From [Clostridium] hylemonae DSM 15053 (lineage in GTDB: Bacteria > Bacillota > Clostridia > Lachnospirales > Lachnospiraceae), in assembly GCF_008281175.1 (NCBI RefSeq), contig NZ_CP036524.1, positions 1,426,001-1,490,000 on the forward strand: a stretch of DNA of 64,000 bases, given 5' to 3'. This document shows, piece by piece, positions 52,133-59,415 of the stretch (the stretch's first letter is position 1; the number at the start of each line of letters is the position of its first letter). A program made the position numbers and the translations under genes. The notes beneath the pieces were generated by a model. It worked only from the letters and a program-made list of their open reading frames with translations, had not been told where the DNA came from and did no database searches.

Positions 52133-53824
52133 ATGAGAGCAGTTGAGGGGAAACCATTGCCGTTGGGCGTTACAATCACAGAGAGCGCAGTTAATTTTTC
52201 CGTCGCGGTGCCGGAGGGCAGGACATGCAGTCTTCTGTTATATGAACCGGGAGGCTGTGAGCCATACTGGTCGGTACCGATGGAGCAGTCCGCCGGTGAG
52301 GTGCGTTTTACCGCGCTGGAAGGTATAGAGGCAGGCGGCCTGGAATATAATTATATGTTCGATGAAGAGATCGTGGTTGACCCTTACGCGGGGGCGCTCG
52401 CCGGCAGAAGTGTATGGCACAGAGAGTGTGATATACAGAAGCATGAGGTGCGGGGGATCGTCCGGACAGAAAGTTATGACTGGGAGGGGGATACACCTCT
52501 TCACATTCCGTATAATGAAGTGACTGCTTACAGTCTTCACGTCCGCGGCTTTACAATGCACAGTTCATCAAAAGCGCGCCATAAGGGGACGTTTGCCGGG
52601 GTGGCGGAAAAGATACCGTATCTGAAGGAGCTTGGGATCAACCAGATCCACTGTATGCCGGTCTATGAGTTTGAGGAGTGCATGCAGTACACTAATTACT
52701 GGGGATATGGAGACGCGTTCTTTTTTGCACCGAAAAGCGCCTATTCTGTTTCCGGCGACGGTGTGAGTGAGCTGAAGGATATGGTGAAAGCGTGCCACAA
52801 AGCCGGCATTGAAGTTGTTCTCGAGATGCCGTTTACGGATAAGACGCCGAAGCAGCTGATGGTAGAATGCCTCCGCTATTATATGCTGGACTACCACATT
52901 GACGGCTTTATCCTGAACCCGGCGGTGGCTCCGATGGAGACGCTGTACGGGGATCCCATTCTGAAAAAAACGAAGATCATGAGACACGACATGGGCTTTC
53001 AGACTGTCATGCGCCGTTTCCTGAAAGGAGACGAGGGCATGGTGGGAGAGGTTATCTACTGGCTTAGACACAATTCCCGTCCGGACGGGATATTTAACAG
53101 TATAACCTGCCACAACGGATTCACGCTCAATGATCTCGTATCTTACGACGGGAAGCACAATGAGGCAAACGGTGAAAATAACCAGGACGGGCCGGATTAT
53201 AACTACAGCTGGAACTGCGGGGCGGAAGGGCCGAGCAGGAAGAAGGCGGTGAATGAACTGCGCAGAAGACAGATGAGAAATGCGTTCTTTCTGCTGCTGC
53301 TCGCACAGGGGACACCGTGTATTCTCGCGGGGGATGAATTTGCCAATTCCCAGAAAGGGAACAATAATGTCTATTGCCAGGATAATCCAACCGGATGGCT
53401 CGATTGGAATAAGGCGGCAAAGGAACAGGAATTGTTCCATTTTGTAAAAGAACTGATCGCTCTCAGGAAGAAGCATCCGGTCCTGTACCCGCCGAAAGAG
53501 GCAGAAGGTACCGATATGCTCTGCTGCGGCATGCCGGACGTATCGTACCACGGGGAAAATGCATGGAAGGTGCCTTCAGAAGTATCCAGCCGGCAGTTGG
53601 GGGTCTTTTATTACGGGGCATATGCGGACGACGAGGACTGCTTCGTCGTCTATAACATGCATTGGCTTCCCCACACATTTGCGCTTCCGTCTCTTGCGAA
53701 GGGAAGGAAGTGGTATGTGGCCGCCTCCACGGAGGACGGCGTACTGGCGGACTATAGATCATTAAAGAACCAGCGGCTTCTGGAAGTGAAGGAGCGTACA
53801 GTGATATTGCTGGCGGGGCGGTAA
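52133..53824 (+). CDS. GH13 glycogen-debranching-like protein without catalytic acids
   Basis: 563 residues. A CBM48-type N-terminal domain (about 8-95) and a GH13 barrel similar to isoamylase/GlgX debranching enzymes are recognisable. The catalytic positions are lost: region I reads VVLEMPFTDK instead of D-x-V-x-N-H, region II reads DGFILNPA where G-F-R-x-D is expected (nucleophile Asp replaced by Asn262), no acid/base Glu is found near 285-290, and region IV reads CHN (Asn328) in place of HD. Surrounding structural residues (NSITCHNGFTLNDLVSY, GTPCILAGDEFANSQ) are kept, so it is a maintained pseudoenzyme, perhaps a glycan-binding or regulatory protein. Confidence 0.85.
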   Translation: MRAVEGKPLPLGVTITESAVNFSVAVPEGRTCSLLLYEPGGCEPYWSVPMEQSAGEVRFTALEGIEAGGLEYNYMFDEEIVVDPYAGALAGRSVWHRECDIQKHEVRGIVRTESYDWEGDTPLHIPYNEVTAYSLHVRGFTMHSSSKARHKGTFAGVAEKIPYLKELGINQIHCMPVYEFEECMQYTNYWGYGDAFFFAPKSAYSVSGDGVSELKDMVKACHKAGIEVVLEMPFTDKTPKQLMVECLRYYMLDYHIDGFILNPAVAPMETLYGDPILKKTKIMRHDMGFQTVMRRFLKGDEGMVGEVIYWLRHNSRPDGIFNSITCHNGFTLNDLVSYDGKHNEANGENNQDGPDYNYSWNCGAEGPSRKKAVNELRRRQMRNAFFLLLLAQGTPCILAGDEFANSQKGNNNVYCQDNPTGWLDWNKAAKEQELFHFVKELIALRKKHPVLYPPKEAEGTDMLCCGMPDVSYHGENAWKVPSEVSSRQLGVFYYGAYADDEDCFVVYNMHWLPHTFALPSLAKGRKWYVAASTEDGVLADYRSLKNQRLLEVKERTVILLAGR

Positions 53825-53826
53825 AT

Positions 53827-54489
53827 ATGGAATGGATTCGTAATAAGATCGGGCTGACGTCGTTTCAGCTGAAGTGTATCGCTATCATATCCATGGTCAT
53901 TGACCATACCGGAGCGATACTGTACCCGGACGAGATGATCTTCCGCTATATCGGCCGGATCGCTTTTCCCATCTTCTGTTTTCTGCTTGTCGAAGGATTC
54001 TGCCATACGGGCAATGTGTACCGTTATATGAGAAGAATGCTTGTATTTGCCTTTGTGTCGGAGATACCTTATGATCTGGCGTTTCAGGGCAGGATACTGG
54101 AATTTGGCCATCAAAATGTGTTCTTCACACTGTTTCTCGGCGTTATACTGATGTGGGCGCTGCAGAGGGCGGGAGAGTGGCCGGAGAAAGCGGCGGAAAT
54201 AGTGCTTGTAATGTGGATCGCCGGAATCCTCAAGACAGATTACAGCTATACGGGGATCCTGCTGATCGCGGTGTTCTATCTGCTTAGAGACGGGTTATGG
54301 ATAAAGCTTGCCGCGGGTACGGCATGGTGTTTTATCTGGAACGGTTTTGTGCAGAAATACGGCGCTCTGGCTATGATTCCGGTCGCCCTGTATAACGGGG
54401 AGCGGGGAAGGAGCATGAAGTATTTCTTTTATGCGTTTTATCCGCTGCATCTGCTCATACTGTATGGGATCAGCAGATGGATGATATAG
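53827..54489 (+). CDS. TraX family membrane protein
   Basis: 220 residues with about seven hydrophobic helices. The TraX signature is present: LTSFQLKCIAIISMVIDHTGAI, RIAFPIFCFLLVEGF, and FVSEIPYDLAF, then QNVFFTLFLG. TraX acetylates F pilin in Escherichia coli; chromosomal relatives in Firmicutes have unknown targets, perhaps wall polymers. It begins two bases after the GH13-like gene, so it is co-transcribed with it and the binding protein. Confidence 0.85.
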   Translation: MEWIRNKIGLTSFQLKCIAIISMVIDHTGAILYPDEMIFRYIGRIAFPIFCFLLVEGFCHTGNVYRYMRRMLVFAFVSEIPYDLAFQGRILEFGHQNVFFTLFLGVILMWALQRAGEWPEKAAEIVLVMWIAGILKTDYSYTGILLIAVFYLLRDGLWIKLAAGTAWCFIWNGFVQKYGALAMIPVALYNGERGRSMKYFFYAFYPLHLLILYGISRWMI

Positions 54490-54517
54490 TTTAGTACGTG
54501 GAAGTGGAGTAAGAATT

Positions 54518-55075
54518 ATGAAAGCATGGCAGCATTTTTGTACGATCAATCACCATAAGATGCTGGTGATGAAACAATGTTTTAAGGTTGGACTGTATAA
54601 GCAGGGTCTGCTGCACGATATGTCAAAATATACGCCTTCGGAGTTCCTCGTGGGCTGTAAATATTACCAGGGAACGAGAAGCCCGAACAATGCAGAGCGG
54701 GAAGCTACCGGATATTCTTCCGCGTGGCTGCACCATAAAGGGAGGAACAGGCATCATTATGAATACTGGATCGACTACAGTGCCGATCCAAAAGAGGGGA
54801 TCGTTGGCCAGAAGATGCCGACGCGGTATGTGGTAGAGATGTTCATGGACCGGATCGCGGCGTCCAAGACTTATATGAAGGAGGCCTACACAGACGCCCA
54901 TCCGCTGGAATATTATGAAAAGGGAGCTGCAAAGCTCGGCAGGATGATCCATAAAGATACGGCGGCGCTTCTCCATCATCTGCTGAAAATGCTGGCGGAA
55001 GAAGGCGAGGAGAAGACATTTGCATATATAAGAAAAGAGATCTTAAAAAAGAAAAGAAAAGGGAAGCAGCGGTAA
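54518..55075 (+). CDS. DUF5662 family protein
   Basis: 185 residues. Histidine pairs stand at NHHKMLV, LLHDMSKYTPSEF, WLHHKGRNRHHYEYW, and ALLHHLLKML, a pattern suggesting an HD-like metal site; this is inference. The family is small and of unknown function. It lies 28 bases after the TraX gene and ends at a bidirectional terminator shared with the LysR gene. The basic C-terminus KKKRKGKQR is unusual. Confidence 0.75.
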   Translation: MKAWQHFCTINHHKMLVMKQCFKVGLYKQGLLHDMSKYTPSEFLVGCKYYQGTRSPNNAEREATGYSSAWLHHKGRNRHHYEYWIDYSADPKEGIVGQKMPTRYVVEMFMDRIAASKTYMKEAYTDAHPLEYYEKGAAKLGRMIHKDTAALLHHLLKMLAEEGEEKTFAYIRKEILKKKRKGKQR

Positions 55076-55098
55076 AAATTCCGCCGCTTCCCTTTTTT
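55057..55098. terminator. Bidirectional terminator between DUF5662 and LysR genes
   Basis: GGGAAGCAGCGG (55061-55072) pairs with CCGCCGCTTCCC (55081-55092), with six T after it on the plus strand and, on the minus strand, a run TTTTCTTTTC. The stem has one mismatch. Confidence 0.8.
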
Positions 55099-55978
55099 AG
55101 CCGGCGCTGTTCTTGAGACTCATGCTCCATTCCTCCACATAGTCGAGAAACTTAAGTGTGGCCGGTGTGGGCGGCGCGTCTTTCGGACAGGCGACGCCGA
55201 GTATGCGGGAGTAATGCTCCGTAAATGAACGTGTGCACACGTCAAAAGGCGCATTGTACAGGAGGAGCCGGGGCAGTATCGTGATGCCGAACCCTTTTTC
55301 CACCATTTTGAGTGTGGCAAAGTCTTCATTGAGCCTGTAGCGGATCCTCGGCTTTATGTCATTCAGTTTAAATATATTGCCGGTCTCATAGTCAAGCCCG
55401 TCAGAGGAAAGGACGAAATTTTCGTTATTGACGTCCGTCAGAGACACAGCTATCTTTTCAGCCAGCGGATGCGTCTTGGGAGTCACAAGCATGAGCTCGT
55501 CGTTTCCCATGGGGATAAAGGGCAGCTCCGGGACGCTGTAGCGGGATACGAAGATGCAGTCCAGCCTGCCGGCCTGCAGCATCTCTTTCAGCGGGTTAAA
55601 GCCGTCCACAGTCATCTCAAAACGGATATTCGGATACAGCCCGGAAAATTGCTTTAATATATCAGGAAGCCAGTGGTAGGAGATGCTCTGGATCGTGCCG
55701 ATGCGGATGTAACCGCTGTCCAGGCTGGTGAGGTTTGCGGCGATCTGCCGGATCTTCTTCTTTTCCCGGCAGATGACTTTCAGCGACGCAATGATCTCCT
55801 CCGTGTTCGGCATTAGCTCCATGCCGTGTTTTGAACGCTTGAACAGGGGAAAACCGAGTTCTTTTTCAAAATTCTTGATGGCCTGGCTGATGGCAGACTG
55901 GGTATAGTTCAGGCTGGCGGCAGTTTTCGATATGCTGTGAGTGTCACATACGCTTATAATGATTTCATATTTATTCAT
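55097..55978 (-). CDS. LysR family transcriptional regulator
   Basis: 293 residues: a winged helix-turn-helix (residues 1-60; SISKTAASLNYTQSAISQAIKNFE) followed by a LysR substrate domain. The gene is divergent from the dehydratase gene across a 224-base region that holds two CTTAAGT boxes (about 56022 and 56082), plausible binding sites. Most likely it controls that gene and itself in response to a pathway ligand. Start and end are normal; the stop lies within the shared terminator. Confidence 0.9.
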   Translation of the reverse strand: MNKYEIIISVCDTHSISKTAASLNYTQSAISQAIKNFEKELGFPLFKRSKHGMELMPNTEEIIASLKVICREKKKIRQIAANLTSLDSGYIRIGTIQSISYHWLPDILKQFSGLYPNIRFEMTVDGFNPLKEMLQAGRLDCIFVSRYSVPELPFIPMGNDELMLVTPKTHPLAEKIAVSLTDVNNENFVLSSDGLDYETGNIFKLNDIKPRIRYRLNEDFATLKMVEKGFGITILPRLLLYNAPFDVCTRSFTEHYSRILGVACPKDAPPTPATLKFLDYVEEWSMSLKNSAG

Positions 55979-56202
55979 GGCAGCTCCTTTATATTAGTAA
56001 TTTTAAAGTCTCTGTTCACAACTGCTTAAGTCCGGAACGAAAAATACGCCTTTTCTTCAGGTATAAGAGAAATTGAACACAGCCTTAAGTAAAGCTGGCT
56101 TTTATATCGGGACTTGTTCCTATATTATAAACATAAATGATAAATTATTGTCAAGCAAGTTATAAACAGAAGCAATAAACAAATGTAAGGAGGAATCATA
56201 TT
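55979..56202. promoter_or_regulatory. Divergent LysR/dehydratase control region
   Basis: Contains two CTTAAGT boxes (near 56022-56028 and 56082-56088), the inverted repeat AGCC/GGCT around the second, and a weak promoter TTGTTC, 18 bases, TGATAA (about 56113-56142). An AAGGAGG site precedes the dehydratase gene. The boxes may be LysR-type T-N11-A sites; the assignment is tentative. Confidence 0.4.
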
Positions 56203-57873
56203 ATGGGAACAGAATTCTGGAACGGGGCGGAAGCAGCCCACAGAAGAGTGATGATGAAGGCGGCAGGCTATTCTGACAAGGACATCAGAAAGAAGCCTCA
56301 TATCGGTGTGCCGAACTCTTATATGGCAGGTTCTCCGGGGTCCGCACATCTGCGTCAGATCGCGGAGGCTGTGAAAGAAGGGATCTGGGCGGCCGGAGGC
56401 GTCCCGGTTGAGTTCGGCATCCCGGCTACGTGCGGCAACATAGCCAACGGCGCTGAGGAACTGAAATACGAGCAGGTAGGCCGTGACATCGTTGCAATGA
56501 GTGTTGAATTTGTCACGAGAGTACATAACTTTGACGGTCTGGCAATGATCGCTTCGTGCGATAATATCATCGCCGGGTGTTACCTGGCCGCAATGCGTCT
56601 GGATATCCCGTCCATGATCGTTACAGGAGGATCCATGCAGCCCGGGCAGTACTGCGGCAAGACGGTGGTGGAGGCAGATCTGGATGCCGCGCGTTTTTCC
56701 GGCGCAGACGAGGAGGCGCTTATGGACATGGAAGACAATGTATGTCCGTCCTTCGGCGCATGCCCGTCCATGGGAACGGCCAACACGATGCAGATGCTCG
56801 GTGAAGTGCTCAATCTTGTCCTTCCGGGGACGTCTACAATACCGGCTTCCGACAATGCCAAGCTGAGAAAGGCGAGAGAGGCAGGCATGTATGCGGTGGA
56901 GATGGCAAAGGCAGGGAGAAAGCCGTCCGAGCTCATCACAAAAGAAGTGCTGCTCAATTCAATCATGTTCGACATGGCGGTTGCGGGTTCCACCAACGCG
57001 GTGCTTCATATTCTGTCTTACGGCTATGAGCTTGGGATCGAACTTACGCTGGAAGACTTTGAGAAATATGCAAAAGAGATTCCGTGCATCAATGCGGTCG
57101 TGCCGAGCGGTCCGTATACCGTGGTGGATTTCCATTATGCCGGCGGTGTTATGAATGTGATGAAAATGCTGGAGAGCAAGCTGTTTACTGACGTGCCGGG
57201 CATGTACGGAACTTCCTGGGCAGAGATGCTCGCAAAAGTGAAACCTCAGGAAAACAAAGTCATACATTCTCTGGAGCGTCCGCTGTCCCAGGAGCCGGGG
57301 CTTAAGATACTGAGGGGAAATCTCTCGCCGAACGGCGCTATTGTACGGCCGACAGCGGTGTATGAAGAAGTGAAATACATGAAAGGCAAAGCGAAAGTAT
57401 TTGAGGGAGACCGCGCCGCGTTTGAAGCTATCCAGGCCGGCGAGATCGTGCCCGGTGATATTATTGTCATCCGTTATGAGGGATGCAAGGGAGCTCCGGG
57501 TATGAAAGAACTGATGCTCAGCATAGACGCCCTGATCGGACTGGGACTGCACAAAAGTGTAGGACTGATCTCCGACGCAAGATTTTCAGGCTTCAACTTC
57601 GGCGCGATCATCGGTCACGTGTCTCCGGAAGCTTACGACGGAGGCAATATTGCTCTCGTGGAAAACGGCGATGAGATCGTCATCGATATTCCGGGAGGAG
57701 AAGTATCCATGCTTGTATCGGATGAGGAGCTGGAAAGAAGAAGAGAAAAATGGGTATGTCCGCCGCTCAAAGAAGAAAAGGGCTGCCTCAACATTTACGC
57801 AAAGATGTGCCGTCCGGCAGAAGAAGGCGGAGCAATGCAGCCGTGGGGGCTTGATGCCAGATTTAAGAGGTAA
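56203..57873 (+). CDS. IlvD/Edd family dehydratase (dihydroxy-acid dehydratase-like), divergent
   Basis: 556 residues of the Fe-S dehydratase family that removes water from 2,3-dihydroxy acids (branched-chain synthesis) or sugar acids. Family landmarks are present: the Fe-S cysteines in GIPATCGNI, IASCDNII (Cys119) and NVCPSFGACP, SMGTANTM, AGSTNAVLH, and DARFSGFNFGAIIGHVSPEA. But the usual C-D-K with a carbamylated, Mg-binding Lys reads C-D-N (Asn121), and the S-D-G Mg ligand reads C-G-N, so it is a divergent subfamily and possibly not branched-chain specific. The strong AAGGAGG site supports the start. A LysR gene is divergent and no other ilv genes are near. Confidence 0.8.
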   Translation: MGTEFWNGAEAAHRRVMMKAAGYSDKDIRKKPHIGVPNSYMAGSPGSAHLRQIAEAVKEGIWAAGGVPVEFGIPATCGNIANGAEELKYEQVGRDIVAMSVEFVTRVHNFDGLAMIASCDNIIAGCYLAAMRLDIPSMIVTGGSMQPGQYCGKTVVEADLDAARFSGADEEALMDMEDNVCPSFGACPSMGTANTMQMLGEVLNLVLPGTSTIPASDNAKLRKAREAGMYAVEMAKAGRKPSELITKEVLLNSIMFDMAVAGSTNAVLHILSYGYELGIELTLEDFEKYAKEIPCINAVVPSGPYTVVDFHYAGGVMNVMKMLESKLFTDVPGMYGTSWAEMLAKVKPQENKVIHSLERPLSQEPGLKILRGNLSPNGAIVRPTAVYEEVKYMKGKAKVFEGDRAAFEAIQAGEIVPGDIIVIRYEGCKGAPGMKELMLSIDALIGLGLHKSVGLISDARFSGFNFGAIIGHVSPEAYDGGNIALVENGDEIVIDIPGGEVSMLVSDEELERRREKWVCPPLKEEKGCLNIYAKMCRPAEEGGAMQPWGLDARFKR

Positions 57874-57887
57874 TGCACAGTCGTTCC

Positions 57888-57940
57888 GGGGAAATCCGAG
57901 AGGGGGTGTCCCTGGGACGGATCACCGGATTTCCCTGTTT
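57888..57940 (+). terminator. Terminator after the dehydratase gene
   Basis: GGGAAATCCG (57889-57898) pairs with CGGATTTCCC (57926-57935), with an inner GGG-TGT-CCC fold. The T-run is poor, so efficiency is uncertain. Confidence 0.5.
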
Positions 57941-57994
57941 CCGGGAGAGGGCAGAAAGCGGGAAATAAAAAGATAAAAAAATTGAAAAAATTTG

Positions 57995-58023
57995 TTGACA
58001 TTTAGGCCAAGTCATAGTAATAT
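57995..58023 (+). promoter_or_regulatory. Promoter of tRNA-Leu
   Basis: Perfect TTGACA (57995-58000), 17-base spacer, TAATAT (58018-58023), 24 bases ahead of the tRNA. Confidence 0.85.
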
Positions 58024-58046
58024 ATTCTTCGGACGGTTTAAGTCAT

Positions 58047-58131
58047 GCGGAAGTGTCGGAACTGGCAGACGAGCAAGACTAAGGATCTTGTGAGCAATGC
58101 GCTCGTGTGGGTTCAAGTCCCATCTTCCGCA
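58047..58131 (+). tRNA. tRNA-Leu, anticodon AAG
   Basis: 85 bases, class II tRNA. The acceptor stem is GCGGAAG/CTTCCGC; the D arm has TCG/CGA around GAACTGGCAGA; the anticodon stem is CAAGA/TCTTG with loop CTAAGGA, giving anticodon AAG for CUU/CUC; the long variable arm is GAGC-aatgc-GCTC; the T arm has GTGGG-TTCAAGT-CCCAT; discriminator A. CCA is not encoded. A34 here would be expected to become inosine. Expressed alone between its own promoter and terminator. Confidence 0.93.
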
Positions 58132-58141
58132 GTTTGTTGAA

Positions 58142-58184
58142 AACACCGGATACCACTGATATCGTGGTATCCGGTGTTTTTTGT
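58142..58184 (+). terminator. Terminator of tRNA-Leu
   Basis: ACACCGGATACCAC (58144-58157) pairs perfectly with GTGGTATCCGGTGT (58165-58178), followed by TTTTT. A 14-bp stem. Confidence 0.92.
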
Positions 58185-58335
58185 TTGAAATTTATATCAA
58201 ATAGGTCAGAAATGGGGCAGTATTATGACAATAAATGACAGTATGCAAATTACTAAAGAAGATTAATGAGAGTCCCTCTTTGTCCCGATAGCAGCTGATA
58301 AGATACAGTTATCAAATTACAAGGAGGAATACAAA

Positions 58336-59259
58336 ATGGAAGAAAACACAGGCTTCATACCGGAGATTTATATCGGTGAAAATGGGAACTGGTTTATCAA
58401 CAACTATGACACAGGAGTTAAGGCAAGAGGTGACGATGGTATCACGCCTCATATCGGCGCCAATGGAAACTGGCACATCGGTGAAACAGATACACAGGTG
58501 CCGGCTACAGGTCCAAAAGGCGACAAAGGGGACACCGGTCCAATGGGGCCGCAGGGATTAACGGGAGCTGCCGGTCCACAGGGGGCCACTGGTCCGCAAG
58601 GCCTGACCGGCCCGCAGGGTCCCACCGGAGCCACAGGTCCGCAGGGAGCCACGGGGTCAAAAGGAGATACCGGAGTTGCCGGTCCACAGGGACCAACTGG
58701 TGCTACAGGACCAAAAGGCGATCCGGGTATAGCGGGGCCACAGGGAGCAAAAGGCGACAAGGGAGACGCTGGTGCCGCCGGCGCACAAGGCCCGCAGGGA
58801 CCAAAAGGTGACAAAGGGGAGCAGGGTCCGGCAGGACCGGTGAATATCGTGAACAACCTTGACACGACAGAAGAAGGCTACGCGCTGGATGCCAGACAGG
58901 GGAAAGAACTGGGGGATAAGGTTACAGATTTGGAGGGCAGATTGTCTTCATATATCGTGGACTCCCGTATCGTGAATGGAATAACATACGAAAAATGGTC
59001 AGATGGGAGATTGCGCATGCACGGAAAAGGGACTTCTTCGAGCCAGGCGTTTGCAACTATTACGTTCCCTGTTTCATTTATAAATACTCAGTATCATATG
59101 GTTGCTGTTGCGGAGTATTATTCGTCTTCTTACATTTCTTTTTTATGCAGCGTACAGCCTATCAAACCATCATTCGGTTATGTCTATACAAGGCAGCATA
59201 ATGGAGAAGCTATTTCGGGAGTCAGCTTTCATTGGATAGCTGAGGGACGCTGGAAATAA
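58336..59259 (+). CDS. Collagen-like repeat protein, phage tail-fibre-like
   Basis: 307 residues. The N-terminus repeats a motif twice ([16 protein letters not shown] and [16 protein letters not shown]). About 40 Gly-X-Y triplets (residues 56-172) follow, rich in GPQG and KGDKGD, which form a collagen-like triple helix. Then [18 protein letters not shown], a segment typical of phage tail or receptor-binding proteins, and a beta-rich tail of about 100 residues. The C-terminal codons are more A+T-rich than the neighbours, suggesting acquisition. It follows a tRNA gene, a common integration place, but no other phage gene or duplicated tRNA end is seen. AAGGAGG precedes the ATG. It may be a phage remnant or a surface adhesin. 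Confidence 0.8.
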   Translation: MEENTGFIPEIYIGENGNWFINNYDTGVKARGDDGITPHIGANGNWHIGETDTQVPATGPKGDKGDTGPMGPQGLTGAAGPQGATGPQGLTGPQGPTGATGPQGATGSKGDTGVAGPQGPTGATGPKGDPGIAGPQGAKGDKGDAGAAGAQGPQGPKGDKGEQGPAGPVNIVNNLDTTEEGYALDARQGKELGDKVTDLEGRLSSYIVDSRIVNGITYEKWSDGRLRMHGKGTSSSQAFATITFPVSFINTQYHMVAVAEYYSSSYISFLCSVQPIKPSFGYVYTRQHNGEAISGVSFHWIAEGRWK

Positions 59260-59268
59260 TAGTATTTG

Positions 59269-59296
59269 GAGAGCTTGGAAACAGGCTCTCTTTTTA
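59269..59296 (+). terminator. Terminator of the collagen-like gene
   Basis: GAGAGC (59269-59274) pairs with GCTCTC (59285-59290), followed by TTTTTATT. Confidence 0.75.
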
Positions 59297-59415
59297 TTAT
59301 GCTTATTTTGGCGCCATTTGGGTCGATAATCATATAGAATATCACAATCTGATAACCGGCCGGACTTTTTCACAAGGTAAGAATAAAACGGCAGGTGCAG
59401 GGAGGAGTTTGGCGT

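Noticed and set aside
52568-53551. 327-codon open frame on the minus strand
   Set aside because: Antisense to the GH13-like gene, no ribosome site, no recognisable domain.
58490-58850. Tandem repeats resembling a CRISPR or minisatellite
   Set aside because: The 9-base periodicity encodes Gly-X-Y triplets in a single frame; there are no spacers between constant repeats.
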